Shown piece after piece: positions 56,234-64,000 of a stretch of DNA of 64,000 nt. Position 1 is the first letter of the stretch. Every line of letters starts with the position of its first letter. Made by a program: the position numbers and the translations under genes. The DNA comes from Bradyrhizobium sp. WSM1743. GTDB taxonomy: Bacteria > Pseudomonadota > Alphaproteobacteria > Rhizobiales > Xanthobacteraceae. The notes beneath the pieces were generated by a model. The model had not been told where the DNA came from. It searched no databases and worked only from the letters and a program-made list of their open reading frames with translations. The DNA is taken from NCBI RefSeq assembly GCF_000473065.1, contig NZ_AXAZ01000019.1, positions 62,001 to 126,000 on the forward strand, read 5' to 3'.

Positions 56234-57493
56234 ATGCATGTCACTTCGCGCCTCTCACTGATGAACTGGGTCACCAGCCAGGGGCTTACGGGCCTGCCTG
56301 AACCCGAACTGCTCCGCGGCTTCTGCGAGCGCTGCTGCGCCGAAGGCCTCGACCTGTCGCGCGGGCTGGTCTTCATCGACACGTTGCACCCGATCTATGA
56401 GGGCCGCGGCTTTCGCTGGACCGACCGGTCGAGCAACGAGAGCGACATGTTCGAATACGGCTCGACAGCTGAGGGGGATCCGAACAAGAACTGGCGCCGG
56501 TCGGTGTTCTATCATTTGCTCGAGCATGGCGAGGACGAGATGGTGATCGATCTCGCCGACGCAGCCACGCTCGATTTTTCGCAGATCGGCGACCTCGCCG
56601 AGAAGGGCCATCGGCATTTCCTCGCCTTCGTCCATCGCTTCGGCGAAAGCGGCGCGCTGGGGCAGATGGACTGTCTCTACTCGTACTGGACGACGCGGCG
56701 CGAGGACGGCTTCACGCAATCCGAGCTGGCTGCGCTGCGCGATCTCGTGCCGGTGCTGGGGCTCGCGATCAAATCGGCGCAGCAGGTCGACATCGCGCGC
56801 ACACTCGGCCGCGTCTATCTCGGCCGCGACGCGTCCGAGCAGGTTTTGCGCGGGCGCATCTCGCGCGGCGTCACCGAGCGCATCAACGCGGTGCTGTGGT
56901 ATTCGGACCTGCGCGGCTCGACCGGCATCAGCGAGAGCATCGGTCCCGACGAGATCATCCCGTTCCTCAACGACTACGCGCAGGCCGTGATCGATCCGAT
57001 CCACGAAGCCGGCGGCGACGTGCTGAAGCTGATCGGCGATGGCGTGCTCGCGATGTTCTGGGGCGAGGACATGGCGGATGCGCGGCGGGCCGCGTTACGG
57101 GCCGAGCACCTGTTCCGCAAGAATGTCGCCGCGCTGAACAAGCGGCGGGCGGCGGAGGGCCGTCCGACCACGTCGGCCTATATCGGCCTGCATGTCGGCG
57201 AGGTCTTTTACGGCAATATCGGCAGCGAGGACCGGCTTGATTTCACGGTGGTCGGCCCGACCGTCAACGAGGTCAGCCGCATCGCCTCGATGAGCCGCTC
57301 GGTCGACCGCGAGCTGCTGGCCTCATCCGAGTTCTACAAGGGCCTGGATACTGCCGGCCGCCGCTACCTCGTCTCCACCGGCCGCTATGCGCTGCGCGGC
57401 GTCGGCCGCGCGCAGGATCTCTACACGCTGGATCCGGAGGTCGACGCGAGCGAGCCGGTCGCGGGGAGCTACGAGCGCTATCTGGCGGGTTAG
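56234..57493 (+). CDS. Class III adenylate/guanylate cyclase with N-terminal sensor region
   Basis: A 419-residue soluble cyclase. Residues 1-190 are a GAF-like or family-specific sensor region. The catalytic domain (about 215-400) has metal-binding Asp225 (WYSDLRGSTG) and Asp269 (LKLIGDG). The substrate-selecting pair is Lys265 and Thr338 (FTVVGPTVN), and the transition-state Asn345 and Arg349 (VNEVSRI) are present. Thr at the second position is the class IIIb pattern, associated with adenylate cyclases. The enzyme should therefore be active, making cAMP. A later start at Met10 is possible. It meets the MFS gene tail to tail (4-base overlap). Confidence 0.9.
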   Translation: MHVTSRLSLMNWVTSQGLTGLPEPELLRGFCERCCAEGLDLSRGLVFIDTLHPIYEGRGFRWTDRSSNESDMFEYGSTAEGDPNKNWRRSVFYHLLEHGEDEMVIDLADAATLDFSQIGDLAEKGHRHFLAFVHRFGESGALGQMDCLYSYWTTRREDGFTQSELAALRDLVPVLGLAIKSAQQVDIARTLGRVYLGRDASEQVLRGRISRGVTERINAVLWYSDLRGSTGISESIGPDEIIPFLNDYAQAVIDPIHEAGGDVLKLIGDGVLAMFWGEDMADARRAALRAEHLFRKNVAALNKRRAAEGRPTTSAYIGLHVGEVFYGNIGSEDRLDFTVVGPTVNEVSRIASMSRSVDRELLASSEFYKGLDTAGRRYLVSTGRYALRGVGRAQDLYTLDPEVDASEPVAGSYERYLAG

Positions 57494-58743
57494 GCCGGCT
57501 GCTCCAGCGCCGCCGCCTCGTCCCCCACCATGTCCGGCTGCCGATCCAGCGCCACTGCCGGTGACAGCAGGATCACCAGCGCCTGCATGCCGAAGACGGC
57601 GGCGGCGAGATAGAGGCACGCTTCCGCGCTCCAGAGGCCGCCGACGATCGCGCCCAGCGCCGAGCCGAGCGGACGGGCGCCGTAGCTCATGATGTTGATG
57701 GCGGAGACGCGGCCAAGCAGCCGCGGCGGCGTCACGGACTGGCGCAGGGTCGTCGTCGAGATCACCCACAGAATCGGCCCGACGCCGAGCAGGAAGAAGC
57801 TCAAGGCTGCGAGCCAGGGCGAGGGGAGCAGCACCGTCAGCGCCATCACCAATGCGGCGACGAAGCCGGTGACAGGGCCTAGTCCGACCACGAGGCCGAA
57901 CGCGATGCGCTTCATCACCCGCGTGGCGACCAGTGCGCCGATCACCATGCCGACACCGTACATCGTCAGCACCGTGCCGACACCGGCGGCCGTCAGGCCG
58001 AGATGACGCACGGCGTAGGGCACGAACACCGCGATCTGCAGGAACCAGCCGGTGTTGAAGATGAACTGGGTGATGAGCACCGGCCGCAGCAGCGGATGGT
58101 GAAACACGAAGGCCGCGCCTTCGCGGATCTCCTGAAGCGGATGGCGCCGCGGCGTAGGCGCGCGCGCGGGCTCGTAGATGCCGGAGAGCAGCAATACCGC
58201 GATGGCCGAGAGCGCCGCGGCAAAGCCGAACGCCGGGCTCGCGCCCCACCATCCCACCAGCACCCCGCCGAGCGCAGGGCCGCTGGCGAAGGCGATGGTG
58301 CGCGCAAGCTCGATGCGGGCATTCGCCGCCGGCAACAGCTCGGAGCTCACCAGCGAGGGCACCAGCGCCGGCGCCGCTACGCTGTAGACGACGGTGCCGC
58401 ACACCGCCGCGAAGCCGAGCAGGGCCAGCAGCGGCAAGTTGAGGGCCCCCAGCGCCACCAGCAGCACGATGGCGGTGAGCGCGGCCGCCCGCAACGCCTC
58501 CGCGCCCGCCATCAGCCAGCGGCGAGAGATGCGGTCGGCCAGCACGCCGGCAGGAATGGCGAACAGGACGAAGGGCAAGGTGAGCGCGGTCTGGAGCAGG
58601 CCGGTCTGACCTTCGGCAACGCCCAGCGTCAGCACGGCGACGATGGGCGCTGCGGCGAGCGCGATCTGCTCGGCCGACTGCGCCGCGAGATTCGACCAGG
58701 CGAGGCGGTTGAAGGTGTCGGGGAGGCGAGGGGGCGTTGACAT
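57490..58743 (-). CDS. MFS transporter (EntS/DHA3-like)
   Basis: A 417-residue twelve-helix exporter of the MFS DHA3 type (enterobactin exporter-like). It begins TFNRLAWSNLAAQSAEQIAL, has GVLADRISRRWLMAGAEALR (motif A) after helix 2, and a PRLLGRVSAINIMSYGARPL segment that is characteristic of this group. The direction is export, judging by the family; the compound is unknown. It diverges from mntH, 166 bases away. Confidence 0.9.
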   Translation of the reverse strand: MSTPPRLPDTFNRLAWSNLAAQSAEQIALAAAPIVAVLTLGVAEGQTGLLQTALTLPFVLFAIPAGVLADRISRRWLMAGAEALRAAALTAIVLLVALGALNLPLLALLGFAAVCGTVVYSVAAPALVPSLVSSELLPAANARIELARTIAFASGPALGGVLVGWWGASPAFGFAAALSAIAVLLLSGIYEPARAPTPRRHPLQEIREGAAFVFHHPLLRPVLITQFIFNTGWFLQIAVFVPYAVRHLGLTAAGVGTVLTMYGVGMVIGALVATRVMKRIAFGLVVGLGPVTGFVAALVMALTVLLPSPWLAALSFFLLGVGPILWVISTTTLRQSVTPPRLLGRVSAINIMSYGARPLGSALGAIVGGLWSAEACLYLAAAVFGMQALVILLSPAVALDRQPDMVGDEAAALEQPA

Positions 58744-58864
58744 GGCTCATTTCCTGCAAAGTCGAGTTGGCGCCAGTATCCGCTTCCACGGACGGCCAAA
58801 CCCACCCGCTTCCTGACAGGACGGCGGATAACGGCGCATCGGGAACCGATGCGGCTAGATGCAG

Positions 58865-58881
58865 TTGCAAATGAGTTGCAA
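58865..58881. promoter_or_regulatory. Operator-like palindrome before mntH (candidate Mur/Fur box)
   Basis: TTGCAA-ATGAG-TTGCAA, two 6-base palindromes 11 bases apart, 29 bases before the mntH start codon. In Bradyrhizobium japonicum mntH is repressed by the Fur-family regulator Mur/Fur in response to manganese (established), and rhizobial Mur sites are TGCAA-type palindromes (recalled). The site here is in the right place for such control. Confidence 0.6.
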
Positions 58882-58909
58882 TAAGCTTCGACTTCGGTAT
58901 TCTCCTGCC

Positions 58910-60274
58910 ATGGATGCGAGATCGCCTGACCTGACCCAAACCTTGACCCAGGACGCCAGCGGCTGGCGCGCTGATGCGCGCGTCACCAAGAGCCTCGCCG
59001 AGGTCAATTCCACAGTCGCGATCCCGGCCGCTGGCCACTGGTTGCGACGGCTGCTGGCCTTCGTCGGTCCCGGCTACCTCGTCTCGGTCGGCTACATGGA
59101 CCCCGGCAATTGGGCGACCGACCTCGCCGGCGGGTCGAAGTTCGGCTACACGCTGCTCTCCGTCATCCTGCTCTCGAACTTGATGGCGATCCTGCTGCAG
59201 TCGCTGGCGGCGCGGCTCGGCATCGTCACCGACCGCGACCTCGCGCAGGCCTGCCGCGCCACCTATTCGCCGGCGGTGAACTTCCTGCTCTGGCTCGCCT
59301 GCGAGGCGGCGATCATCGCCTGCGATCTCGCCGAGGTGATCGGCACCGCGATCGCGCTAAAGCTGCTGTTCGGCATTCCGCTGATCGGCGGCGCGCTGCT
59401 CGCCGCCCTCGACGCCTTCCTGCTGCTGCTCCTGATGAACCGTGGCTTCCGCTTCCTGGAGGCCTTCGTCATCGCGCTGCTGGCGGTGATCGCGGTCTGC
59501 TTCGTGGTCCAGATCGCGGCTGCGGCCCCGCCGGTGGCGGAGGTTCTGCGGGGCTTCGTGCCGAAGAGCGAGATCTTCACCAACTCCGACATGCTCTACA
59601 TCGCGATCGGCATCATCGGTGCCACGGTGATGCCGCATAATCTCTACCTGCACTCTTCGATCGTGCAGACGCGCGCCTATCAACGCAACGACACCGGCCG
59701 GCGCGAAGCGATCAAATGGGCAACGACGGACTCCACCATCGCGCTGATGCTGGCGCTGTTCATCAACGCTGCGATCCTCGTGGTGGCCGCCGCGACCTTC
59801 CATAGAAGCGGCCATTCCGACGTCGCCGAGATCGGCCAGGCCTTCGAGCTCTTGTCGCCGCTGCTCGGTCTCGGCATCGCCTCGACGCTGTTCGCGGTCG
59901 CGCTGCTTGCCTCCGGCCTGAATTCGACGGTCACCGCGACGCTCGCCGGCCAGATCGTGATGGAGGGCTTTCTCGACCTGCGCCTGCCGAGCTGGGCGCG
60001 CCGCCTGCTGACGCGCGGTATCGCCATCATTCCGGTGATCATCGTCACGGCGATCTATGGCGAGCGCGGCACGGCCGATTTGCTGGTGTTCAGCCAGGTC
60101 GTGCTGTCGATGCAGCTGCCTTTCGCGGTGATCCCGCTGGTGCGCTTCGTTTCGGACCGGCGCAAGATGGGCAAGTTCGCGATCCCGATGTCCGTTGCCG
60201 CGGTCGCGTGGATCGTCGCGGGCATCATCGTGATTTTGAATCTGAAGCTGCTGGCGGATACCTTTTTCGGGTGA
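58910..60274 (+). CDS. mntH: Mn2+/divalent metal NRAMP transporter MntH
   Basis: A 454-residue proton-coupled Mn2+/Fe2+ importer with eleven hydrophobic helices. The helix 1 metal motif is [20 protein letters not shown], and helix 6 has [20 protein letters not shown]; both Asp-Pro-Gly and Met-Pro-His residues are intact. The start at 58910 ([12 protein letters not shown]) was chosen because the longer frame would contain the operator. The upstream TTGCAA palindrome suggests repression when manganese is ample. Confidence 0.95.
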   Translation: MDARSPDLTQTLTQDASGWRADARVTKSLAEVNSTVAIPAAGHWLRRLLAFVGPGYLVSVGYMDPGNWATDLAGGSKFGYTLLSVILLSNLMAILLQSLAARLGIVTDRDLAQACRATYSPAVNFLLWLACEAAIIACDLAEVIGTAIALKLLFGIPLIGGALLAALDAFLLLLLMNRGFRFLEAFVIALLAVIAVCFVVQIAAAAPPVAEVLRGFVPKSEIFTNSDMLYIAIGIIGATVMPHNLYLHSSIVQTRAYQRNDTGRREAIKWATTDSTIALMLALFINAAILVVAAATFHRSGHSDVAEIGQAFELLSPLLGLGIASTLFAVALLASGLNSTVTATLAGQIVMEGFLDLRLPSWARRLLTRGIAIIPVIIVTAIYGERGTADLLVFSQVVLSMQLPFAVIPLVRFVSDRRKMGKFAIPMSVAAVAWIVAGIIVILNLKLLADTFFG

Positions 60275-60313
60275 GTAGGTCGCTCTGCGGGCGGTTTGGC
60301 CTGGGAGCGCGTC

Positions 60314-60712
60314 TCACACGAACGGATTGGTGATGCGAAGGCCTTCCTTCAAGACCATTCCATGCTGGAAGTCTTCGGATAGCAATGTCTGACATCCTGC
60401 GTGGAGCGCAGAGGCGGCGATCATCGCGTCGTATGTCGCCATCCCATAACGTTCAGCAAGACTCAGGCCCGTATCATGAATATCCAACGTGACGGGTTGA
60501 ATCGTAAGTAGCCCGCGCAACGAGTCCAGGAAGGTGTGTGTCTCCCGCCACGGCAATTGCATTTTCCGTCGGGCTACGTTGGCAAGTTCGTTGAGTACCT
60601 GCACGCTGATCACGCCCCCGCCCAAAAGAGCTTGCTCGGCTCGATCAGCCTTCGCCGCGTCGCCTGACAGGAGATAGACGAGGACGTTCGTGTCGAAGAA
60701 GCTAGCGGGCAT
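60314..60712 (-). CDS. vapC: PIN-domain toxin VapC
   Basis: A 132-residue PIN-domain ribonuclease. The acidic active-site residues are Asp in FFDTNVLVYLL, Glu in VLNELANVARRK, Asp in ATYDAMIAASAL and Asp in LLSEDFQHG. The ATG at 60712 overlaps the antitoxin end by 11 bases; an alternative ATG lies at 60721. Such toxins cut tRNA or rRNA when the antitoxin is degraded. All catalytic positions are kept, so the toxin should be functional. Confidence 0.9.
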   Translation of the reverse strand: MPASFFDTNVLVYLLSGDAAKADRAEQALLGGGVISVQVLNELANVARRKMQLPWRETHTFLDSLRGLLTIQPVTLDIHDTGLSLAERYGMATYDAMIAASALHAGCQTLLSEDFQHGMVLKEGLRITNPFV

Positions 60713-60932
60713 TGGCTTCATCTCTGTCGAACTTGAAGTCGACAGGAAGGCTGCCGCGAAGCGCACGAATACGCTTTAGCAACTCGGCACGGTCCGGCTT
60801 GCGCGCCACACCGAACTCCCGCTCCCCAGCAATGTGAATCTCGATTTCGTCGCCTTCCTTCAGCTGAAGCGCCTCGACGACGGTGGCGGGAAGGCGGACT
60901 GCAAGACTATTTCCCCACTTGGCGACCTGCAT
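60702..60932 (-). CDS. vapB: AbrB/MazE-type antitoxin VapB
   Basis: A 76-residue antitoxin with the swapped-hairpin AbrB DNA-binding fold at the N-terminus (MQVAKWGNSLAVRLPATVVE, LQLKEGDEIEIHI). The C-terminal half (ELLKRIRALRGSLPVDFKFD) would wrap around the toxin. A good ribosome site (GGAGGGG) precedes the ATG. It comes first in the operon and ends inside vapC, so toxin translation depends on antitoxin translation. The palindrome at 60946-60981 upstream is its likely autoregulatory operator. Confidence 0.92.
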   Translation of the reverse strand: MQVAKWGNSLAVRLPATVVEALQLKEGDEIEIHIAGEREFGVARKPDRAELLKRIRALRGSLPVDFKFDRDEANAR

Positions 60933-60945
60933 TTGCCCCTCCGTT

Positions 60946-60981
60946 GGATATACGGATATACATAGGGTAAATATGTATATC
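60946..60981 (-). promoter_or_regulatory. Operator/promoter of vapBC
   Basis: A perfect 10-bp inverted repeat GATATACATA / TATGTATATC with a 7-base spacer (60955-60964 and 60972-60981). It overlaps a direct repeat GGATATAC-GGATATAC (60946-60961). It lies 14 to 49 bases before the vapB start in an otherwise GC-rich region, the position expected for VapB binding and autorepression. Confidence 0.7.
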
Positions 60982-61040
60982 TAACGCGCAGGATGTCAAG
61001 GTCGATACCAGCAACCGTGCGGCGCCTGCGGGCGTGGCTG

Positions 61041-61559
61041 CTAGCAGAGCCCGCTCAGATGCCTGAACTTCCAGAGCGATGGCACATCCTGCGGATTGGT
61101 CTTGGGCACGTAACCGCGCAGCGTGGCTTTTGGTCCCTTTGCCTTGCTTTCATCGAAGCCGCACGAAGTCGGGCCATCGTAGATGCTGACCGTCACGTAG
61201 TAGAAATCGCGCAGGACCTTCTCGATTTTGGCTTCAGACTCGATGTCTGAATTTGGGCGTTTCCACGAATGGATGATCTTCCGTCCCGGTTCAGGCTTGT
61301 CGAACAGGGGAACGTCGGGGGAGAACAGATCGGCGACTTCGCCAACCTTATTGGTCTGCTGCGCATAGTCCTTGAGGAACTTGAGAAGCTTGGCAGGAGG
61401 CGATTTGGCCTCGACGCAGCTTCCGTAATAGTCCTTGAAGCCTGCATCGCAGGCGTGGGCATCGGCTGTTGCAACCGAAGCCAGGAACGATCCGAGGAGA
61501 GTCTCGACGCTGAAACGGCGCAAAGTTGCACCTGCGCGCCGAGCGAGACGCAGGAACAT
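61041..61559 (-). CDS. Hypothetical secreted protein
   Basis: A 172-residue protein with a probable signal peptide (FSVETLLGSFLASVATADAH, preceded by a basic start MFLRLARRAGATLRR). The mature part has cysteines in HACDAGFKDYYGSCVEA, TSCGFDES and the C-terminal SGLC, so two disulphides are possible. It contains SWKRPNSDIESEAKIEKVLR and YYVTVSIYDGP. No family is recognised. It starts seven bases after the stop of bpt, in the same direction, and could be cotranscribed. Confidence 0.65.
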   Translation of the reverse strand: MFLRLARRAGATLRRFSVETLLGSFLASVATADAHACDAGFKDYYGSCVEAKSPPAKLLKFLKDYAQQTNKVGEVADLFSPDVPLFDKPEPGRKIIHSWKRPNSDIESEAKIEKVLRDFYYVTVSIYDGPTSCGFDESKAKGPKATLRGYVPKTNPQDVPSLWKFRHLSGLC

Positions 61560-61565
61560 CGCTCC

Positions 61566-62342
61566 CTAATCCTGCGGCTCGGACGCCGTGTCGCCCTGCG
61601 CGTCGATGCGCAGCCAGCCTGAGGGGGCAAGGCGCTGCTGCGGCAGGAAGCGGGCCTTGTAGTCCATCTTCTTGGAGCCTTCGATCCAGTAGCCGAGATA
61701 GACGTAAGGCAGGCCCTGACGTCGCGCACGCGCGATGTGGTCGAGGATCATGAAGGTGCCCATCGAGCGGCTGACCTGGCTCGGCTCGAAGAACGAATAG
61801 ACCATCGACAGGCCGTCGCTGAGCACGTCGGTGAGCGCCACCGCGATCAGCTCCTCGCCGCGGCCGGTGAGGCCGCTGTCGGGACCGCGCTTGCGGTACT
61901 CGATGATGCGGGTCTCGACATGGCTGTCCTCGACCATCATGGCGTAGTCGAGCACCGTCATGTCGGCCATGCCGCCGTGGCGGTGGCGGGCGTCGAGATA
62001 GGCGCGGAACACCGAATATTGCTCGGAGGTCGGCACCGCACTGCGCTGCTCGCCGATGATGTCGGCATTGCGCGCCATGACTTTCCGGAAGCTGCGGGAG
62101 GGCCGGAACTCGTTGGCGATGACCCGGACCGAGACGCAGGCGCGGCACTGGTCGCAGGCCGGCCGGTAGGCGATCGACTGGCTGCGGCGGAAGCCGCCAT
62201 GGGTCAGGAGGTCATTGAGGTCGCCGGCCCGGTCCCCGACGAGATGCGTGAACACCTTGCGCTCATGGCGTCCCGGCAAGTACGGGCAGGGCGATGGCGC
62301 CGTGAGGTAAAATTGGGGGGTGTCGCGCGAATGTTGGGTCAA
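61566..62342 (-). CDS. bpt: Aspartate/glutamate leucyltransferase (Bpt)
   Basis: A 258-residue leucyl-tRNA-protein transferase that adds Leu to N-terminal Asp or Glu, marking proteins for ClpS-ClpAP. The N-terminal ATE domain has [17 protein letters not shown] and [13 protein letters not shown] with conserved cysteines. The C-terminal GNAT-like part has [20 protein letters not shown] and [20 protein letters not shown]. Length and motifs match Bpt rather than Aat. It runs with the RDD gene, whose stop is about 70 bases away, in the same direction. Confidence 0.93.
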   Translation of the reverse strand: MTQHSRDTPQFYLTAPSPCPYLPGRHERKVFTHLVGDRAGDLNDLLTHGGFRRSQSIAYRPACDQCRACVSVRVIANEFRPSRSFRKVMARNADIIGEQRSAVPTSEQYSVFRAYLDARHRHGGMADMTVLDYAMMVEDSHVETRIIEYRKRGPDSGLTGRGEELIAVALTDVLSDGLSMVYSFFEPSQVSRSMGTFMILDHIARARRQGLPYVYLGYWIEGSKKMDYKARFLPQQRLAPSGWLRIDAQGDTASEPQD

Positions 62343-62410
62343 GGGACGTCGTGGGCCTCCGAAACGGGCATCAGCATCGCGCTCCAGAAGCCCCCGGTCA
62401 ATCGGTTAGC

Positions 62411-62950
62411 TCACCACGTCCGCGCCGCCTGGGGTGCGGGTATGCGAACCGAATTGTTGATCACGACCGTTCCCAGCACGAAATCGTGCAGGAGGCGACG
62501 GCGGCCGTTGAACAGGCCGACCAGAACCACGAAAGGCGACAGGAAGGAGACCGTGACCCAGAACAGCACGGCATGGGTGGCGCCGAGCACGAAGTAGCCG
62601 GGCGCGCCGTACCAGGTGCGCAATTCCAGGTCCATCAGGCGCATGCCGACCGTGGCGGAGGACGGGCCGCCGATGCTGGCGCCGTAATAGACGATGGCCC
62701 AGATCACGGAGGCCGGCCATGCGATCCAGAACAGCGCCCAGCCGAGGCCGAGGGTGACGACGCCGAACAATGCGATGAAGATGTAGCCGAGGATCACCGG
62801 GACCGAGATCACGACCATGTCGATCAGGAAGGCAAACACCCGCCGCGTCGCCACGCCGCGGAACAGTTCCGGATGCAGGTAAGGATCGTAGGCGTGGGGC
62901 TGCACCCCGCCGTCATTGCGCCAGGTGTTGCCCGAATCCGAATACGACAT
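62411..62950 (-). CDS. RDD family membrane protein
   Basis: A 179-residue membrane protein with the RDD domain: RRVFAFLIDMVVISVPVILG (the Arg and Asp that give the family its name), GPSSATVGMRLMDLELRTWY and RRRLLHDFVLGTVVI. Three or four transmembrane helices are seen. The start at 62950 (MSYSDSGNTWRNDGGVQPHA) is preferred over an upstream ATG at 63013. RDD proteins have been linked to ion exchange or remain uncharacterised. Placement between hemB and bpt is, as I recall, common in rhizobia. Confidence 0.9.
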   Translation of the reverse strand: MSYSDSGNTWRNDGGVQPHAYDPYLHPELFRGVATRRVFAFLIDMVVISVPVILGYIFIALFGVVTLGLGWALFWIAWPASVIWAIVYYGASIGGPSSATVGMRLMDLELRTWYGAPGYFVLGATHAVLFWVTVSFLSPFVVLVGLFNGRRRLLHDFVLGTVVINNSVRIPAPQAARTW

Positions 62951-63144
62951 CGTCCGTCCTCCAACGGGAAAGCTTCCGAGGCAGGACATGGGTACAAGCC
63001 ATCCCGATGCCAAGGACGCTTTGGCATTAACAAGCCGAAATATTCCGGCGATTCGGGGGCGGGGACCGGCGCGGTAGCGGTGGGCAGAGCGCGGCGGTAC
63101 CGGTACCCATCATCGTCGCGCTTGCGATGTGCGCGCAACCCGCC

Positions 63145-63285
63145 CTCGTGTCCCGGACAAGCGCCGCGAAGCGGTGCGCAGAGCCGGGACCCACAGGCCA
63201 CAAGCGAGATCGCGGTGAGATGGGCCCCGGCTCTGCAACGCATCACGTCGCAAGTGCGCCGTGCTGCATTGCGTCCGGGGCATGG
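63145..63285. repeat. Palindromic intergenic repeat, family C copy 3
   Basis: A 141-bp member beginning CTCGTGTCCCGGACAAGCGC and ending CGTCCGGGGCATGGG, with GATGGGCCCCGGCTCTGCAA inside. It lies in the 362-base gap between hemB and the RDD gene, in which no gene was seen. Confidence 0.85.
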
Positions 63286-63312
63286 GAGGACGGATAGAGT
63301 GGACGAAGCACC

Positions 63313-64000
<688 letters not shown>

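Noticed and set aside
57323..59038. 571-residue open frame overlapping the MFS gene on the same strand in another frame
   Set aside because: Very Arg/Gly/Ala-rich and lacks hydrophobic segments. The frame at 57490-58743 encodes a complete MFS transporter.

Overview
The window is a high-GC chromosomal segment of an alphaproteobacterium. It is most likely Bradyrhizobium or a close relative (Hyphomicrobiales). The grounds are the order of housekeeping genes (gatCAB; dapA-mscL-smpB; rpoZ-rsh-pdxJ-acpS-lepB-rnc-era-recO), a Porin_2-type porin, ChrB-ChrA, a Bpt-type aminoacyltransferase and many dispersed palindromic repeats of the kind I associate with bradyrhizobial genomes. The assignment is by recognition only; no search was run.

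Layout. 0-7 kb: the overlapping pyrB-pyrC pair (the dihydroorotase homologue lacks the metal-binding HxH), a VanX-like dipeptidase, an AidB-type acyl-CoA dehydrogenase, a CPBP protease, and a ruvX/AEC-transporter pair. 7-9.3 kb: a stand-alone 742-residue fusion of a trypsin-like protease with a DRGH-type nuclease, the most unusual protein here. 9.6-14 kb: a secreted cyclase-family protein and a LysR regulator next to two nitronate monooxygenases. 14-18 kb: gatC, gatA and gatB interleaved with two small start/stop-coupled ORFs. 18-21 kb: a gene-poor stretch with a 30-residue histone-like peptide, small ORFs and tRNA-Ser(GCU). 21-25.5 kb: a porin with a clear terminator, and a soluble lytic transglycosylase with a low-complexity Lys/Ala/Pro region.

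25.7-41 kb is a dense housekeeping block: dapA, mscL, smpB, a peroxiredoxin, a family-5 uracil-DNA glycosylase overlapping a NYN-domain gene, rpoZ, rsh (ppGpp synthetase/hydrolase), pdxJ, acpS, lepB, rnc, era, recO and parC. Several of these genes overlap by 4 or 11 bases and are probably translationally coupled.

41-54.7 kb is accessory. It holds two solute-binding proteins, a GMC oxidoreductase, about 1.2 kb of stacked repeats, an IS91-family element with a frameshifted tyrosine integrase, a chromate operon (chrBA) divergent from a DmeF-type cation exporter, and two neighbouring genes broken by frameshifts (an MBL hydrolase and an EamA transporter). 54.7-64 kb holds two MFS transporters, a class III nucleotide cyclase, mntH behind a TTGCAA-N5-TTGCAA operator-like palindrome, a VapBC toxin-antitoxin pair behind its own palindrome, bpt, an RDD membrane protein and the end of hemB.

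At least six families of palindromic intergenic repeats recur. No CRISPR array, prophage or rRNA operon was seen.
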